Below, in pieces: positions 35,921-44,182 of a stretch of 64,000 nt of DNA. Below the pieces are notes generated by a model. The model was not told where the DNA came from and ran no database searches. It saw only the letters and a program-made list of their open reading frames with translations. Within the stretch, counting starts at the first letter, position 1; every line of letters starts with the position of its first letter. The DNA is from an uncultured Sunxiuqinia sp. Lineage in GTDB: Bacteria > Bacteroidota > Bacteroidia > Bacteroidales > Prolixibacteraceae. The stretch is taken from positions 62,001 through 126,000 of the forward strand of contig NZ_CANLZV010000001.1 of NCBI RefSeq assembly GCF_947495665.1. Direction: 5' to 3'. Position numbers and translations under genes: made by a program.

Positions 35921-37492
35921 ATGCTAGAAACGATCGACTTATCATTAGTTAACTGGTCGCGGGCGCAGTTTGCGTTGACTGCCATGTATCACTGGGTTTT
36001 TGTGCCGCTGACCTTGGGCCTGGCCGTGATTATTGCCATCATGGAAACCTTGTATGTGAAGACTGGTGACGTGGAGTGGAAAAAAATTACCAAATTCTGG
36101 ATGACCTTATTCGGAATTAATTTTGCCATTGGAGTAGCCACCGGGATCATTTTAGAGTTTGAATTTGGGACCAACTGGTCCAACTACTCCTGGTTTGTGG
36201 GGGATATTTTTGGAGCTCCCCTGGCTATTGAGGGGATTTTTGCCTTTTTTATGGAATCGACTTTCATTGCAGTCATGTTCTTTGGCTGGAACAAAGTCAG
36301 TAAAAAGGTTCACCTTACGGCTACCTGGCTAACGGCCTTTGGGGCCAGTTTGTCGGCCCTGTGGATTTTGGTGGCCAATGCCTGGATGCAAAATCCTGTT
36401 GGGATGCACTTTAATCCGGAGACTGTGCGCAATGAGATGATTAACTTCTGGGAAGTCTTGTTTTCACCTACAGCAATCTATAAGTTTTTGCATACCATTA
36501 CTTCGGGCTTTGTGTTGGCCGGTGTTTTTGTTATCGGCATCTCTTCCTGGTTTTTATTGAAAAAGCGGGAAGTGGTATTTGCCCGGAAAAGTATTGTGGT
36601 GGCTGCCGTTTTTGGAATCGTTTCGTCCATTTACCTGGCATTTACCGGCGATAGCTCGGCGCGCGATATTGCTCAAAATCAGCCAATGAAGTTTGCAGCT
36701 TTCGAGGGCTTGTACAATGGGAGCGAAGGTGCTGGATTGATTGCAATGGGGTTTATGTCGACTACTGAGACCGACCCATCCAATGAAAACCTGCTGGATT
36801 TTAACATGAAAATTGAGATTCCCAACATTCTTTCCTACATGGCTTATATGGATTGGAATGCTTTTGTTCCGGGAATTAACGACCTGATTGACGGTAACGA
36901 AAAGTACGGCTATATGTCAGCTGACGAAAAAATTGAGCGGGGAAAAGTAGCCATGGCCAAGCTGAAAGCTTTTAAAGAAGCCAAAGATCAGGACAATGAG
37001 CAGCTGGCCGAACGCCTGAAAACGGAATTTATGGATCCTGATTTTCAGCAAAACTACTTCAGCTACTTTGGTTACGGTTATCTTACCGATAAAAACATGC
37101 TTATTCCCAATGTGCCCTTGTCATTCTATAGTTTCCACGTGATGGTGGGGCTGGGTTTTTACTTTATTGTGTTCTTCTGTTTTGCCCTGTTTTATGCGCT
37201 TAAAGGACGCTTGGAGCAGAAACGAAAATTTTTACGCCTGGCCATCTGGTCTATCCCCATGGCTTACCTGGCATCTCAGGCTGGCTGGATTGTAGCTGAA
37301 GTGGGGCGCCAGCCCTGGGTAATTCAGGATTTGATGCCAACGGTGGCGGCGGTAACAAAAATTAGCAGCAGTGCCGTACAAACTACCTTTTGGCTGTTTG
37401 CAATCATCTTTACCCTTCTGCTTATTGCAGAACTTAAAATCATGTTTCGGCAAATTAAAATCGGACCTAAAATGGATGGAGGGCAGCACTAA
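35921..37492 (+). CDS. cydA: cytochrome bd quinol oxidase subunit I
   Basis: 523 residues with about nine membrane segments. His24 in LTAMYHWVFVPLTLGL is the likely haem b595 ligand; HTITSGFVLAGVF carries the likely b558 His, and the late GRQPWV (about 463) is family-specific. The Q-loop contains a long insert near 320-370 (KIERGKVAMAKLKAFKEAKD), placing quinol oxidation at the periplasmic face. Cytochrome bd oxidises menaquinol and reduces oxygen with high affinity without pumping. Stop and cydB start overlap as TAATG. Confidence 0.97.
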   Translation: MLETIDLSLVNWSRAQFALTAMYHWVFVPLTLGLAVIIAIMETLYVKTGDVEWKKITKFWMTLFGINFAIGVATGIILEFEFGTNWSNYSWFVGDIFGAPLAIEGIFAFFMESTFIAVMFFGWNKVSKKVHLTATWLTAFGASLSALWILVANAWMQNPVGMHFNPETVRNEMINFWEVLFSPTAIYKFLHTITSGFVLAGVFVIGISSWFLLKKREVVFARKSIVVAAVFGIVSSIYLAFTGDSSARDIAQNQPMKFAAFEGLYNGSEGAGLIAMGFMSTTETDPSNENLLDFNMKIEIPNILSYMAYMDWNAFVPGINDLIDGNEKYGYMSADEKIERGKVAMAKLKAFKEAKDQDNEQLAERLKTEFMDPDFQQNYFSYFGYGYLTDKNMLIPNVPLSFYSFHVMVGLGFYFIVFFCFALFYALKGRLEQKRKFLRLAIWSIPMAYLASQAGWIVAEVGRQPWVIQDLMPTVAAVTKISSSAVQTTFWLFAIIFTLLLIAELKIMFRQIKIGPKMDGGQH

Positions 37493-38619
37493 TGTTTGAA
37501 AATTTATCATACCTTGCTTTACAACAATACTGGTGGGTGATCATTTCCCTGCTGGGCGCTTTGTTTGTTTTTCTAACTTTTGTACAAGGTGGGCAAACCT
37601 TGCTTTACACGATTGGTAAAACGCCCAATGAGCGGACCATGCTGGTCAATACACTGGGGCGTAAATGGGAGTTTACCTTTACCACGCTGGTAACTTTTGG
37701 TGGTGCCTTTTTTGCCTCTTTTCCCTTGTTTTATGCCACCTCCTTTGGCGGGGCCTATTGGGTGTGGATTGCCATTTTGTTCTTTTTTGTGATTCAGGCA
37801 GTTTCCTACGAATTCAGAACCAAGCCGGGCAACTTTCTAGGTCGAAAAACTTACGAAGCGTTCTTATTTCTGAATGGAGCTTTTGGAACCATCTTGATAG
37901 GAACTGCCGTTGGAACTTTTTTCAATGGCGCAGAATTCAGCCTGAATGACATGAATAATGTGCATTGGGAAACGCCCTACCGTGGGCTGGAAGCCGTTTT
38001 GACTTTCCATAATGTGGCCTTGGGCTTGTCGGTTTTCTTTCTTGCGCGGGTGCTAGGAGCCTTGTACTTCATGAACTCGGTGGATAGCGCAATGGTTTTA
38101 GAGCGTTCGAAAAGGCAGGTGCTGCTTAATGCGATACCCTTTTTAGTGGTCTTTCTGTATTTTTTAATCTACTTGTTGCTGAAGGATGGTTTTGCTTACA
38201 ACGCAGAAGGGGTTTATATTGAAAAGTACAAGTACCTGAATAACCTGCTCGAATTGCCTGTTGTGGCAGTTTTATTGCTACTGGGCGTGGTGGGCGTGCT
38301 TTATGGTATTGCCGTAGCCCTGCTGAAAAAAAGTACATCGGGCATTTGGTTTGCCGGTGGAGGAACGGTGCTAACTGTTTTTGCCTTATTCCTGATCGCA
38401 GGTTTGAATGGCACGGCTTTCTATCCCTCGGCTTTTGAATTGCAGGATTCGTTGACCATCGAAAATGCCTCCTCCAGCCACTTTACACTGAAGGTGATGA
38501 GTTATGCCTCTTTGGGCGTTCCGGTTGTGATTGCCTACATTTGGTGGGTTTGGAAGGCGATGAATTCCAAAAAGATAGATGAGGCCGAAATGCAGGACGA
38601 AGACTCACATGCCTATTAA
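37492..38619 (+). CDS. cydB: cytochrome bd quinol oxidase subunit II
   Basis: 375 residues with about eight or nine membrane segments. WWVIISLLGALFVFLTFVQGG and RKWEFTFTTLVTFGGAFFASFP fit CydB. It pairs with CydA and has no redox cofactor in most species. Its ATG (37492-37494) overlaps the cydA stop, so the two are translationally coupled. A small membrane ORF follows after 49 bases and a strong terminator after that. Confidence 0.96.
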   Translation: MFENLSYLALQQYWWVIISLLGALFVFLTFVQGGQTLLYTIGKTPNERTMLVNTLGRKWEFTFTTLVTFGGAFFASFPLFYATSFGGAYWVWIAILFFFVIQAVSYEFRTKPGNFLGRKTYEAFLFLNGAFGTILIGTAVGTFFNGAEFSLNDMNNVHWETPYRGLEAVLTFHNVALGLSVFFLARVLGALYFMNSVDSAMVLERSKRQVLLNAIPFLVVFLYFLIYLLLKDGFAYNAEGVYIEKYKYLNNLLELPVVAVLLLLGVVGVLYGIAVALLKKSTSGIWFAGGGTVLTVFALFLIAGLNGTAFYPSAFELQDSLTIENASSSHFTLKVMSYASLGVPVVIAYIWWVWKAMNSKKIDEAEMQDEDSHAY

Positions 38620-38668
38620 TATGAGAAAACTTAGTGATTGCTGTTTAACTTTTTAAACTGTTGAAATT

Positions 38669-38797
38669 ATGTATTGGACTTCAATTATATATTTAATCTC
38701 CTGGCCGGTTTTGGTTTTGGTATCCTACTTTTTGGTGAAGTGGGTCATTAAAAAATACACACCTGTTTTGGAGAAAATCGAAGAGGAAAAATCTTAA
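38669..38797 (+). CDS. 42-residue single-helix membrane protein after cydB, candidate CydX-like subunit
   Basis: Found by translating the gap: it begins MYWTSIIYLISWPVLVLVSY, has one membrane helix at about 4-27, then a basic turn (KKYTPVLEKIEEEKS) and a TAA stop at 38795-38797. It lies 49 bases after cydB and 27 bases before the operon terminator, so it is transcribed with cydAB. Size, one-helix topology and place match the small third subunits of cytochrome bd (CydX, CydS types), but I see no convincing sequence match to E. coli CydX. Function is inferred from context only. Confidence 0.6.
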   Translation: MYWTSIIYLISWPVLVLVSYFLVKWVIKKYTPVLEKIEEEKS

Positions 38798-38824
38798 AAA
38801 GAATACCTTGAGATTCGTTTTGTT

Positions 38825-38857
38825 AAGGCTGCAACTATTGATTTGCAGCCTTTTTTT
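38825..38857 (+). terminator. terminator of the cyd operon
   Basis: AAGGCTGCAA (38825-38834) pairs with TTGCAGCCTT (38843-38852) across 8 bases, and the T run continues to 38857. It marks the operon end just after the small ORF at 38669-38797. Confidence 0.92.
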
Positions 38858-39278
38858 ATGAGTTTCGAAGTGTTTCCCCGGTCGTAGGAAGAAGTTGTTC
38901 TGGCTGGAAGTATACCTTTTTTAGGCAATAAATGGCACTTGTTCCGGGAGCAAACGGTTTGCAGGATTAAGGATTTCTTTACTTAAAGAACTTTCCGGGA
39001 ATCAATTCGGCATGCAACTAAATGATGCCCTATATTTGTCCGGATTTTCCAGTCACGTTTAGTTGGTTCATTTTTGGGGTTGCGCCACGGAGAAGTTGAT
39101 CAATTGAAATCAATTTGTGGTTGAAACTTGTTAAAGCAATGGATGGAAATGAAGATGGTTTTTCGGGTTGTCATTCTGAAATTCAAGGTATTCGGTGAAT
39201 TTTATTGGTTGATAACGATGGAGACTGTATTTTCGTTAAACCTGGCAGGGAATTTTCATGGAAAATAGCAGCACATAA
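38858..39278. other. 421-base intergenic region upstream of trkH
   Basis: Contains TATATTTG at 39031-39038, an exact TAnnTTTG match on the + strand that may start trkH transcription with a leader of about 240 bases; no -33 TTTG is in place. A perfect inverted repeat GCAAAC-G-GTTTGC lies at 38949-38961. A 39-codon frame starting near 39149 overlaps nothing but has no support. No RNA gene was recognised. Confidence 0.4.
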
Positions 39279-40715
39279 ATGGATTTTAGACCAGTCTTAC
39301 ATATTTTAATGCGAATCGTATTGATCACGGCCGTTTCGCTTTTGATGTGTGTCCCCATAGCCTTGATTTATCATGAGCCGGTGTCCCCCTTTTTATATAC
39401 TTCTCTTATTGCAATGGCTTTAGCGGCATGTGCCTATGGGGTCAGGGGGAAACAAGAGCTGAGAACTTTTAAGCGCCGGGAAGCTTATTTATCCGTGACC
39501 TTATCGTGGCTCATCGTTTCGTTGATTGGTGCTTTGCCTTATTTATTTAGTGGAGCTATTCCCGGTATTACGGATGCTTTTTTCGAGTCGGTTTCCGGAT
39601 TTACCACCACCGGATCGTCTATTCTAACCGATATTGAGAGCTTGCCCAAGTCGGTTTTGTTTTGGCGAAGCATGACTCACTGGGTTGGCGGACTGGGAAT
39701 CATTGTTTTGGTCGTTATCATCATGCCATCACTCAATATTGGCAGCTACAATTTATTTACGCTTGAGTCTTCTTTTCAGGAAAAAATACATCCGAAAATC
39801 AGGTCTGTAGGGCGCCGCTTATTGTACATTTATTTGTCGCTTACCTTTATTGAAACGTTCTTTCTGCTTTTGGGAGGAATGAACCTTTACGAAAGCCTTT
39901 GCCATTCGTTTGGTACGGTGGCCACGGGGGGCTTTTCACCCAAAAATACCAGCATTGGCGACTATTCGCCTTACATCCAGTATGTCATTACTATTTTTAT
40001 GCTGTTGGCCGGAACCAATTTTGTGGTTCATTACTACGCTGTAAAAGGACAATTCCGGAAGATAAAGCAGAATGAAGAGCTGCGGTTTTATTACACGGTA
40101 ACCTTTGTTGCCGGGATTGCCATTACGGCCATCTTGTTTTTTCAAACCGACCGTTCGCTTGAGACAGCTTTTCGCGAGTCTTTTTTTCAGGTGGCCTCCA
40201 TCATTACCTGTACCGGTTTTGCAACGGCTGATTATTTGCTCTGGCCATCTGTTGGCTGGGTAATTATCTTTTTCCTCATGTTTTTTGGTGGCAGCACCGG
40301 TTCCACTGCCGGAGGAATTAAAATGGCCCGCCATCTGGTTGCCCTAAAAAATGTCAAGCATCATTTTCGCATTCTGAATGCGCCTAATGCCATTATTCCG
40401 CTACGGATCAATTCGAAGTCGGTAAGTGCGCAGGACAACAATGGCATTCTGACTTTCATTTTATGGTATTTTATGTTATTTCTGGGCGGAAGTTTACTGA
40501 TGGCGTGGTTGGGGTCGGATGTGCCTACTTCTTTAAGTTCGGTGGCTACAGCCATGGGCGGTATTGGCCCGGGCCTGGGATCGGTTGGACCGGCCAGCAA
40601 TTTTGCTCACCTGTCAGACAGTTCCAAATATGTATTGTGTGGAATGATGCTTCTGGGCCGATTGGAAATCTATACCATGGTCATGCTCTTTACCCCTTGG
40701 TTCTGGAAGAACTAG
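39279..40715 (+). CDS. trkH: TrkH-family potassium uptake membrane protein
   Basis: 478 residues in four membrane-pore-membrane repeats. The filter segments are visible: FTTTGSSI (about 109-116), FGTVATGGFSP (about 211-221), CTGFATAD (about 309-316) and, later, a weaker fourth repeat with GGIGPGLGSVGPAS. FFGGSTGSTAGGIK (about 334-347) is diagnostic. TrkH forms the potassium-conducting pore; the cytoplasmic NAD-binding partner TrkA is not in the window. No operon partners on the same strand. Confidence 0.93.
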   Translation: MDFRPVLHILMRIVLITAVSLLMCVPIALIYHEPVSPFLYTSLIAMALAACAYGVRGKQELRTFKRREAYLSVTLSWLIVSLIGALPYLFSGAIPGITDAFFESVSGFTTTGSSILTDIESLPKSVLFWRSMTHWVGGLGIIVLVVIIMPSLNIGSYNLFTLESSFQEKIHPKIRSVGRRLLYIYLSLTFIETFFLLLGGMNLYESLCHSFGTVATGGFSPKNTSIGDYSPYIQYVITIFMLLAGTNFVVHYYAVKGQFRKIKQNEELRFYYTVTFVAGIAITAILFFQTDRSLETAFRESFFQVASIITCTGFATADYLLWPSVGWVIIFFLMFFGGSTGSTAGGIKMARHLVALKNVKHHFRILNAPNAIIPLRINSKSVSAQDNNGILTFILWYFMLFLGGSLLMAWLGSDVPTSLSSVATAMGGIGPGLGSVGPASNFAHLSDSSKYVLCGMMLLGRLEIYTMVMLFTPWFWKN

Positions 40716-40786
40716 AATGACAAGGTGCTGGCACTTTGGATTTTGTAGAATAAATAAAGCTTCAACCTAAAGGAAAAGAATCCGCA

Positions 40787-40833
40787 ATCGTTGAATACCA
40801 TTGCTGTTAATGATTGCAATGGTATTTAACGAT
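40787..40833. repeat. 18-bp near-perfect inverted repeat between trkH and pssA
   Basis: The arms at 40787-40804 (ATCGTTGAATACCATTGC) and 40816-40833 pair with a single mismatch across an 11-base loop. The flanks carry a direct repeat GAATCCGCA at 40778-40786 and 40848-40856. On the - strand the hairpin is followed by TTCTTTTCCTTT, so it could end pssA transcription, but the stem is AT-rich and lacks a clean T run. A short mobile-repeat remnant is the alternative. Confidence 0.55.
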
Positions 40834-40921
40834 CTTCTGAAAAGAATGAATCCGCATTTCGCGGAAATCATGACTAATGATTTGCTTGATAGTGTATTCC
40901 GGTTGGAGAAGTTGTCAGGTG

Positions 40922-41668
40922 TTAGGCAATCAGCTTTTGTAGCAGGGAAAGCACGATGTATCCCACAATAATCAGGGGAAGTGCATAAAACTGCAGCAAA
41001 ATGGCCAACACCACACAAAAGGCGATAAATACAAAACGAACCTCATTACCCGTCCATTTCAGGTGTTTGAATTTCAGGGAAAACATGGGGATTTCAGATA
41101 ACATCAGGGCCGAAAGTACGATCATGACTGTTAACAGATTGAAACGGCTCAGGATGATTTTAGTGACCACTTCATTTGCTCCCAGCTCCAGAATCAGTCC
41201 CAGGGAAGCATAGAAAATGGCATTGGCCGGAATGGGTAAGCCCAGAAAACTTTCGGTTTGCCGGGTGTCAACATTGAATTTGGCCAGACGAAAAGCCCCT
41301 GAAATAGGAACCAGCAGAACCGATAGCAAGAATATCCACTGAAGGGGAGTGGCTTCAATTTCAAAGATGGGTTGGTTTTTTCCAAAGAGAGCCAGCTCGA
41401 GCATGGTAAAAAGCATAGCGGCTGGCGCCAGTCCGAACGAAACAAGGTCGGATAATGAGTCCATTTGTTTGCCTACTTCCGAATAGCTGTTGAGCAGCCG
41501 GGCTGCAAAGCCATCCAGAAAGTCAAAAACCGAAGCAGCCAGAATAAAAATGGCGGCCCAACCCAGTTGTCCTTCAATACCAAAGAAAACGGCCAAACTT
41601 CCGGAGGCCAGGTTCATGGCTGTGATGAAGTTTGGAACCCAGAAAAATAGTTCGCTGATTCGTTTCAT
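40922..41668 (-). CDS. pssA: CDP-diacylglycerol-serine O-phosphatidyltransferase
   Basis: 248 residues with about seven membrane segments. The CDP-alcohol phosphotransferase motif DG..AR...G...D...D is visible in DFLDGFAARLLNSYSEVGKQ followed by MDSLSDLVSFG (about 49-78). It makes phosphatidylserine from CDP-diacylglycerol and serine, the step before decarboxylation by the upstream gene. Its ATG overlaps the psd stop as TAATG, so both enzymes are translated together. Confidence 0.95.
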   Translation of the reverse strand: MKRISELFFWVPNFITAMNLASGSLAVFFGIEGQLGWAAIFILAASVFDFLDGFAARLLNSYSEVGKQMDSLSDLVSFGLAPAAMLFTMLELALFGKNQPIFEIEATPLQWIFLLSVLLVPISGAFRLAKFNVDTRQTESFLGLPIPANAIFYASLGLILELGANEVVTKIILSRFNLLTVMIVLSALMLSEIPMFSLKFKHLKWTGNEVRFVFIAFCVVLAILLQFYALPLIIVGYIVLSLLQKLIA

Positions 41669-42324
41669 TATTTCAATTTTCCAATAATGGTTTGTGATCC
41701 GGTAACCTTGTCACCCAACTTCACCTGGATTTCTGTATCCAGTGGGAGGTACAGGTCAACACGGCTTCCAAATCGGATAAAGCCCATTTCCATATCCTGG
41801 CTTACCACTTGTCCGACATGCAAAAAGTTTAGAATCCGACGGGCCATGGCACCTGCTACCTGATTGGCCATGATTTCACGACCATCTTTCATTCTTATGG
41901 CCATGCAAGTACGTTCGTTTTCGTCTGCCGACTTGTCTTTAAAAGCCGCGTAGAAATGTCCTTCGCGGTGCTCCAGAAAACTGACTGTTCCCGGAACCGG
42001 TACCCAGTTGATGTGTACATTCAGCGGCGACATGAAGATGGATACTTTTTTGCACGTGGTTTTCAGGTAATCTTTTTCTTCACATTCTTCAATGACACAA
42101 ATGGTTCCATCTGCAGGAGAAATCACGTTTTTGTCATTAAGAGAAACTGTGCGGTTTGGATAACGGAAAAACTGCAAAACCAAGACTAACACAATCAAAC
42201 TTGCAACAGATACAACTGTGCCAATAATCAGGCAGGAGCTCAATAGCCAGGCCGCTACATTTACTAAAAGAACGATCAGGATCGTATTGCGAATGATCGA
42301 TTTTCCCGCAGGATGAAATTTCAT
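41668..42324 (-). CDS. psd: phosphatidylserine decarboxylase family protein
   Basis: 218 residues, the short form of Psd typical of Bacteroidota. Two close membrane helices at about 11-50 and then the catalytic domain with SPADGTICVIEE, SPLNVHINWVPVPGTV, and RFGSRVDLYLP near 183-193, whose Gly-Ser is the self-cleavage site that forms the pyruvoyl cofactor. It converts phosphatidylserine to phosphatidylethanolamine in the inner membrane. It overlaps pssA (TAATG). Confidence 0.94.
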   Translation of the reverse strand: MKFHPAGKSIIRNTILIVLLVNVAAWLLSSCLIIGTVVSVASLIVLVLVLQFFRYPNRTVSLNDKNVISPADGTICVIEECEEKDYLKTTCKKVSIFMSPLNVHINWVPVPGTVSFLEHREGHFYAAFKDKSADENERTCMAIRMKDGREIMANQVAGAMARRILNFLHVGQVVSQDMEMGFIRFGSRVDLYLPLDTEIQVKLGDKVTGSQTIIGKLK

Positions 42325-42352
42325 AATGTCAAATATCTATTGTAAATAAATA

Positions 42353-42360
42353 CAAATTTA
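42353..42360 (-). promoter_or_regulatory. -7 element for psd-pssA
   Basis: The - strand reads TAAATTTG, an exact TAnnTTTG match, 28 bases before the psd start. A second match (TACTTTTG) lies at 42403-42410. Neither has a clear TTTG at -33. Confidence 0.4.
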
Positions 42361-42366
42361 ATGTTT

Positions 42367-42391
42367 CGGGAGACCTGTTTTAGGTTCCCCG
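42367..42391. repeat. hairpin between cdsA and psd
   Basis: CGGGAGACCT (42367-42376) can pair with AGGTTCCCCG (42382-42391) across GTTTT, with one A-C mismatch and one wobble. No T run follows on the - strand, so a terminator for the upstream cdsA operon is possible but weak. Confidence 0.3.
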
Positions 42392-42510
42392 ATAAATCAG
42401 TGCAAAAGTAAGGAAATTAATTATAGTCACGTAGAATGAACCGTTTTTAGGGGCCTTTTTTACAGAATATTCATGCAGCTGATACTCGATTGAATACCAG
42501 TTTGCCGGAC

Positions 42511-43323
42511 TTAGATGAATAGTTTGATGTACAGTACCACTGAGGGGACGGCAAAGAAAAGGCTGTCAAAACGGTCGAGAATGCCACCGTGCCCGGGGAG
42601 GAAATTACTGCTGTCTTTTAAGTTGAACTGACGTTTGAATAAGGATTCAGTCAGATCGCCAAAAGTAGCTGATACCACCGCAATGGCTGCCAGAATTAAC
42701 CAATGATGCATGGCAATTTCAGGGATGAAATAATAACCAATCACTGCTGCAGCGCCAAAGGCCGAAAATGCACCACCAATAGCTCCTTCCCACGATTTTT
42801 TAGGCGATATCCGTTCAAACAAACGGTGCTTTCCAAAGCTCATTCCAAATAGGTAAGCTCCCGAATCATAGGTCCAGATAATGACAAAAAGCGCCAGAAG
42901 CGGTGCGGGATTATAGGTGTGATTGGTGAATACCAACAGGCTAATCATGCTAAGTGGGAGGGCGATGTAAATAAGGCCCAAAACGCCGGCTGCCATGTTT
43001 TCAAAAGGAAGCGGCTTTTTTCGGTACAACTCAGCAATAAAAACCAACAGAAATATGGGAATGAGTCCGTAATAACTATCGAGCGGAAGGACACCGGCTC
43101 CAACCAAAAAGAACGTAGCAAAAAAAATACAGCCAATAGCTGTTGCTAAGAGGTGGTTGGGCGAAATCTTTGCATTCTTAAAGAAATTAAAGAATTCCTT
43201 CAATCCAATAATCAGGATAAAAAGAAAAAGAATACCAAAAGTGTATTCACTTAATAAAAGACTACCGATGACAACCCCAGTGAAAGCTATTCCGGTAAGC
43301 GTTCTGACAAGAAGGTTTTTCAA
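42511..43323 (-). CDS. cdsA: phosphatidate cytidylyltransferase
   Basis: 270 residues with about eight membrane segments. The CdsA signature lies at the C-terminus: SLFKRQFNLKDSSNFLPGHG and GGILDRFDSLFFAVP (about 227-262). It makes CDP-diacylglycerol from phosphatidic acid and CTP, feeding PssA encoded next door. Start overlaps the DUF2007 gene stop by four bases (ATGA), linking it to the rsfS-ftsH run. Confidence 0.95.
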   Translation of the reverse strand: MKNLLVRTLTGIAFTGVVIGSLLLSEYTFGILFLFILIIGLKEFFNFFKNAKISPNHLLATAIGCIFFATFFLVGAGVLPLDSYYGLIPIFLLVFIAELYRKKPLPFENMAAGVLGLIYIALPLSMISLLVFTNHTYNPAPLLALFVIIWTYDSGAYLFGMSFGKHRLFERISPKKSWEGAIGGAFSAFGAAAVIGYYFIPEIAMHHWLILAAIAVVSATFGDLTESLFKRQFNLKDSSNFLPGHGGILDRFDSLFFAVPSVVLYIKLFI

Positions 43324-43526
43324 CGTTTTAGCTTTTTGAGGATTTTTTCTGCGGCTTGCTGATCTTTTTTATTGACATAAAGTTCAATGAGGCCGATTGT
43401 AGGGATGACTGAGTCGTGCTGATTTAACGTGAAAGATTCAATGTCATTTTCATCCAGCAATTCCTTGGCAATCTGGATTTGATAATCCTGATCGGAAGAA
43501 TAAACAATGATTAAATCCTTTTCCAT
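43320..43526 (-). CDS. DUF2007-family small protein
   Basis: 68 residues. IIVYSSDQDYQIQIAKELLDEND and ELYVNKKDQQAAEKILKK give the beta-alpha-beta fold of DUF2007 (putative signal-transducing proteins). The function is unknown. It is 9 bases after the LUD gene and overlaps cdsA by four bases, so it is an embedded member of the operon. Confidence 0.8.
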   Translation of the reverse strand: MEKDLIIVYSSDQDYQIQIAKELLDENDIESFTLNQHDSVIPTIGLIELYVNKKDQQAAEKILKKLKR

Positions 43527-43535
43527 GGTTGGGTT

Positions 43536-44171
43536 TTAAAACGGTTCGTCAGCTAAAAGTACAAATAATTTCTTGGGTCCGTGCATTCCCATGACCAATG
43601 TTTTTTCAATATCTGCTGTTCGGCTTGGTCCAGTAATGTTGGTTATCATGCTTGGAAGCCCCTTCGGATACTTGGCATCCATCTGTTCCAGAGCATCGTC
43701 AAGGTAGTTGACAAGCTGCCCAGTGTGGGCAGCAACAATGTGTGTTTCAGGGAATACATGCAATCGCCGTCCCGATACCGAAGCGGAACTGACCAGGATT
43801 GAGCCCAAATGGGCCACCAAGAATTCGCAACTGGTAATGCCCGCGCCTATGTGTTTTAAATCGGCTAAAGATTTTTCAAAGGGAAGCTGTCCCTCCAGCA
43901 CTTTTTGCAAGTGTGGCTCCAAACATACCAGATTCGCCAGATTTTCGGATTGCACAAGCTGCCTTAATTCATCCAGAGCCTCCTCCAGGTTTTTCACCCG
44001 TAACACCTGCCCGCCTATCAATTCAAGATTATCCTTGAAGGAGTCAGCAGCTTGCTTGTCAAATTCCAGGTAGATGGGCGATTCAAAATCGGGGCGGGCT
44101 TTGGACTGCCCACCCCTTTTATGTTGTGCTTCTTTTAAGCGATTGATTATATTCTCTTTCGATGAACTCAT
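43536..44171 (-). CDS. LUD-domain (LutC/YkgG-like) protein
   Basis: 211 residues. The LUD domain covers about 75-205, with GAGITSCEFLVAHLGSILVS, the segment PETHIVAAHTGQLV and NITGPSRTADIEKTLVMGMHGP. LutC-type proteins work with LutA and LutB in lactate oxidation, but neither is present here, and this orphan version lies between ftsH and cdsA. It starts 11 bases after the ftsH stop. The function in this setting is unknown. Confidence 0.82.
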   Translation of the reverse strand: MSSSKENIINRLKEAQHKRGGQSKARPDFESPIYLEFDKQAADSFKDNLELIGGQVLRVKNLEEALDELRQLVQSENLANLVCLEPHLQKVLEGQLPFEKSLADLKHIGAGITSCEFLVAHLGSILVSSASVSGRRLHVFPETHIVAAHTGQLVNYLDDALEQMDAKYPKGLPSMITNITGPSRTADIEKTLVMGMHGPKKLFVLLADEPF

Positions 44172-44182
44172 GAAAAAAGGAC

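Noticed and set aside
39149-39268. 39-codon frame upstream of trkH
   Set aside because: No ribosome-binding context, promoter or similarity, and it ends just before trkH; probably chance.
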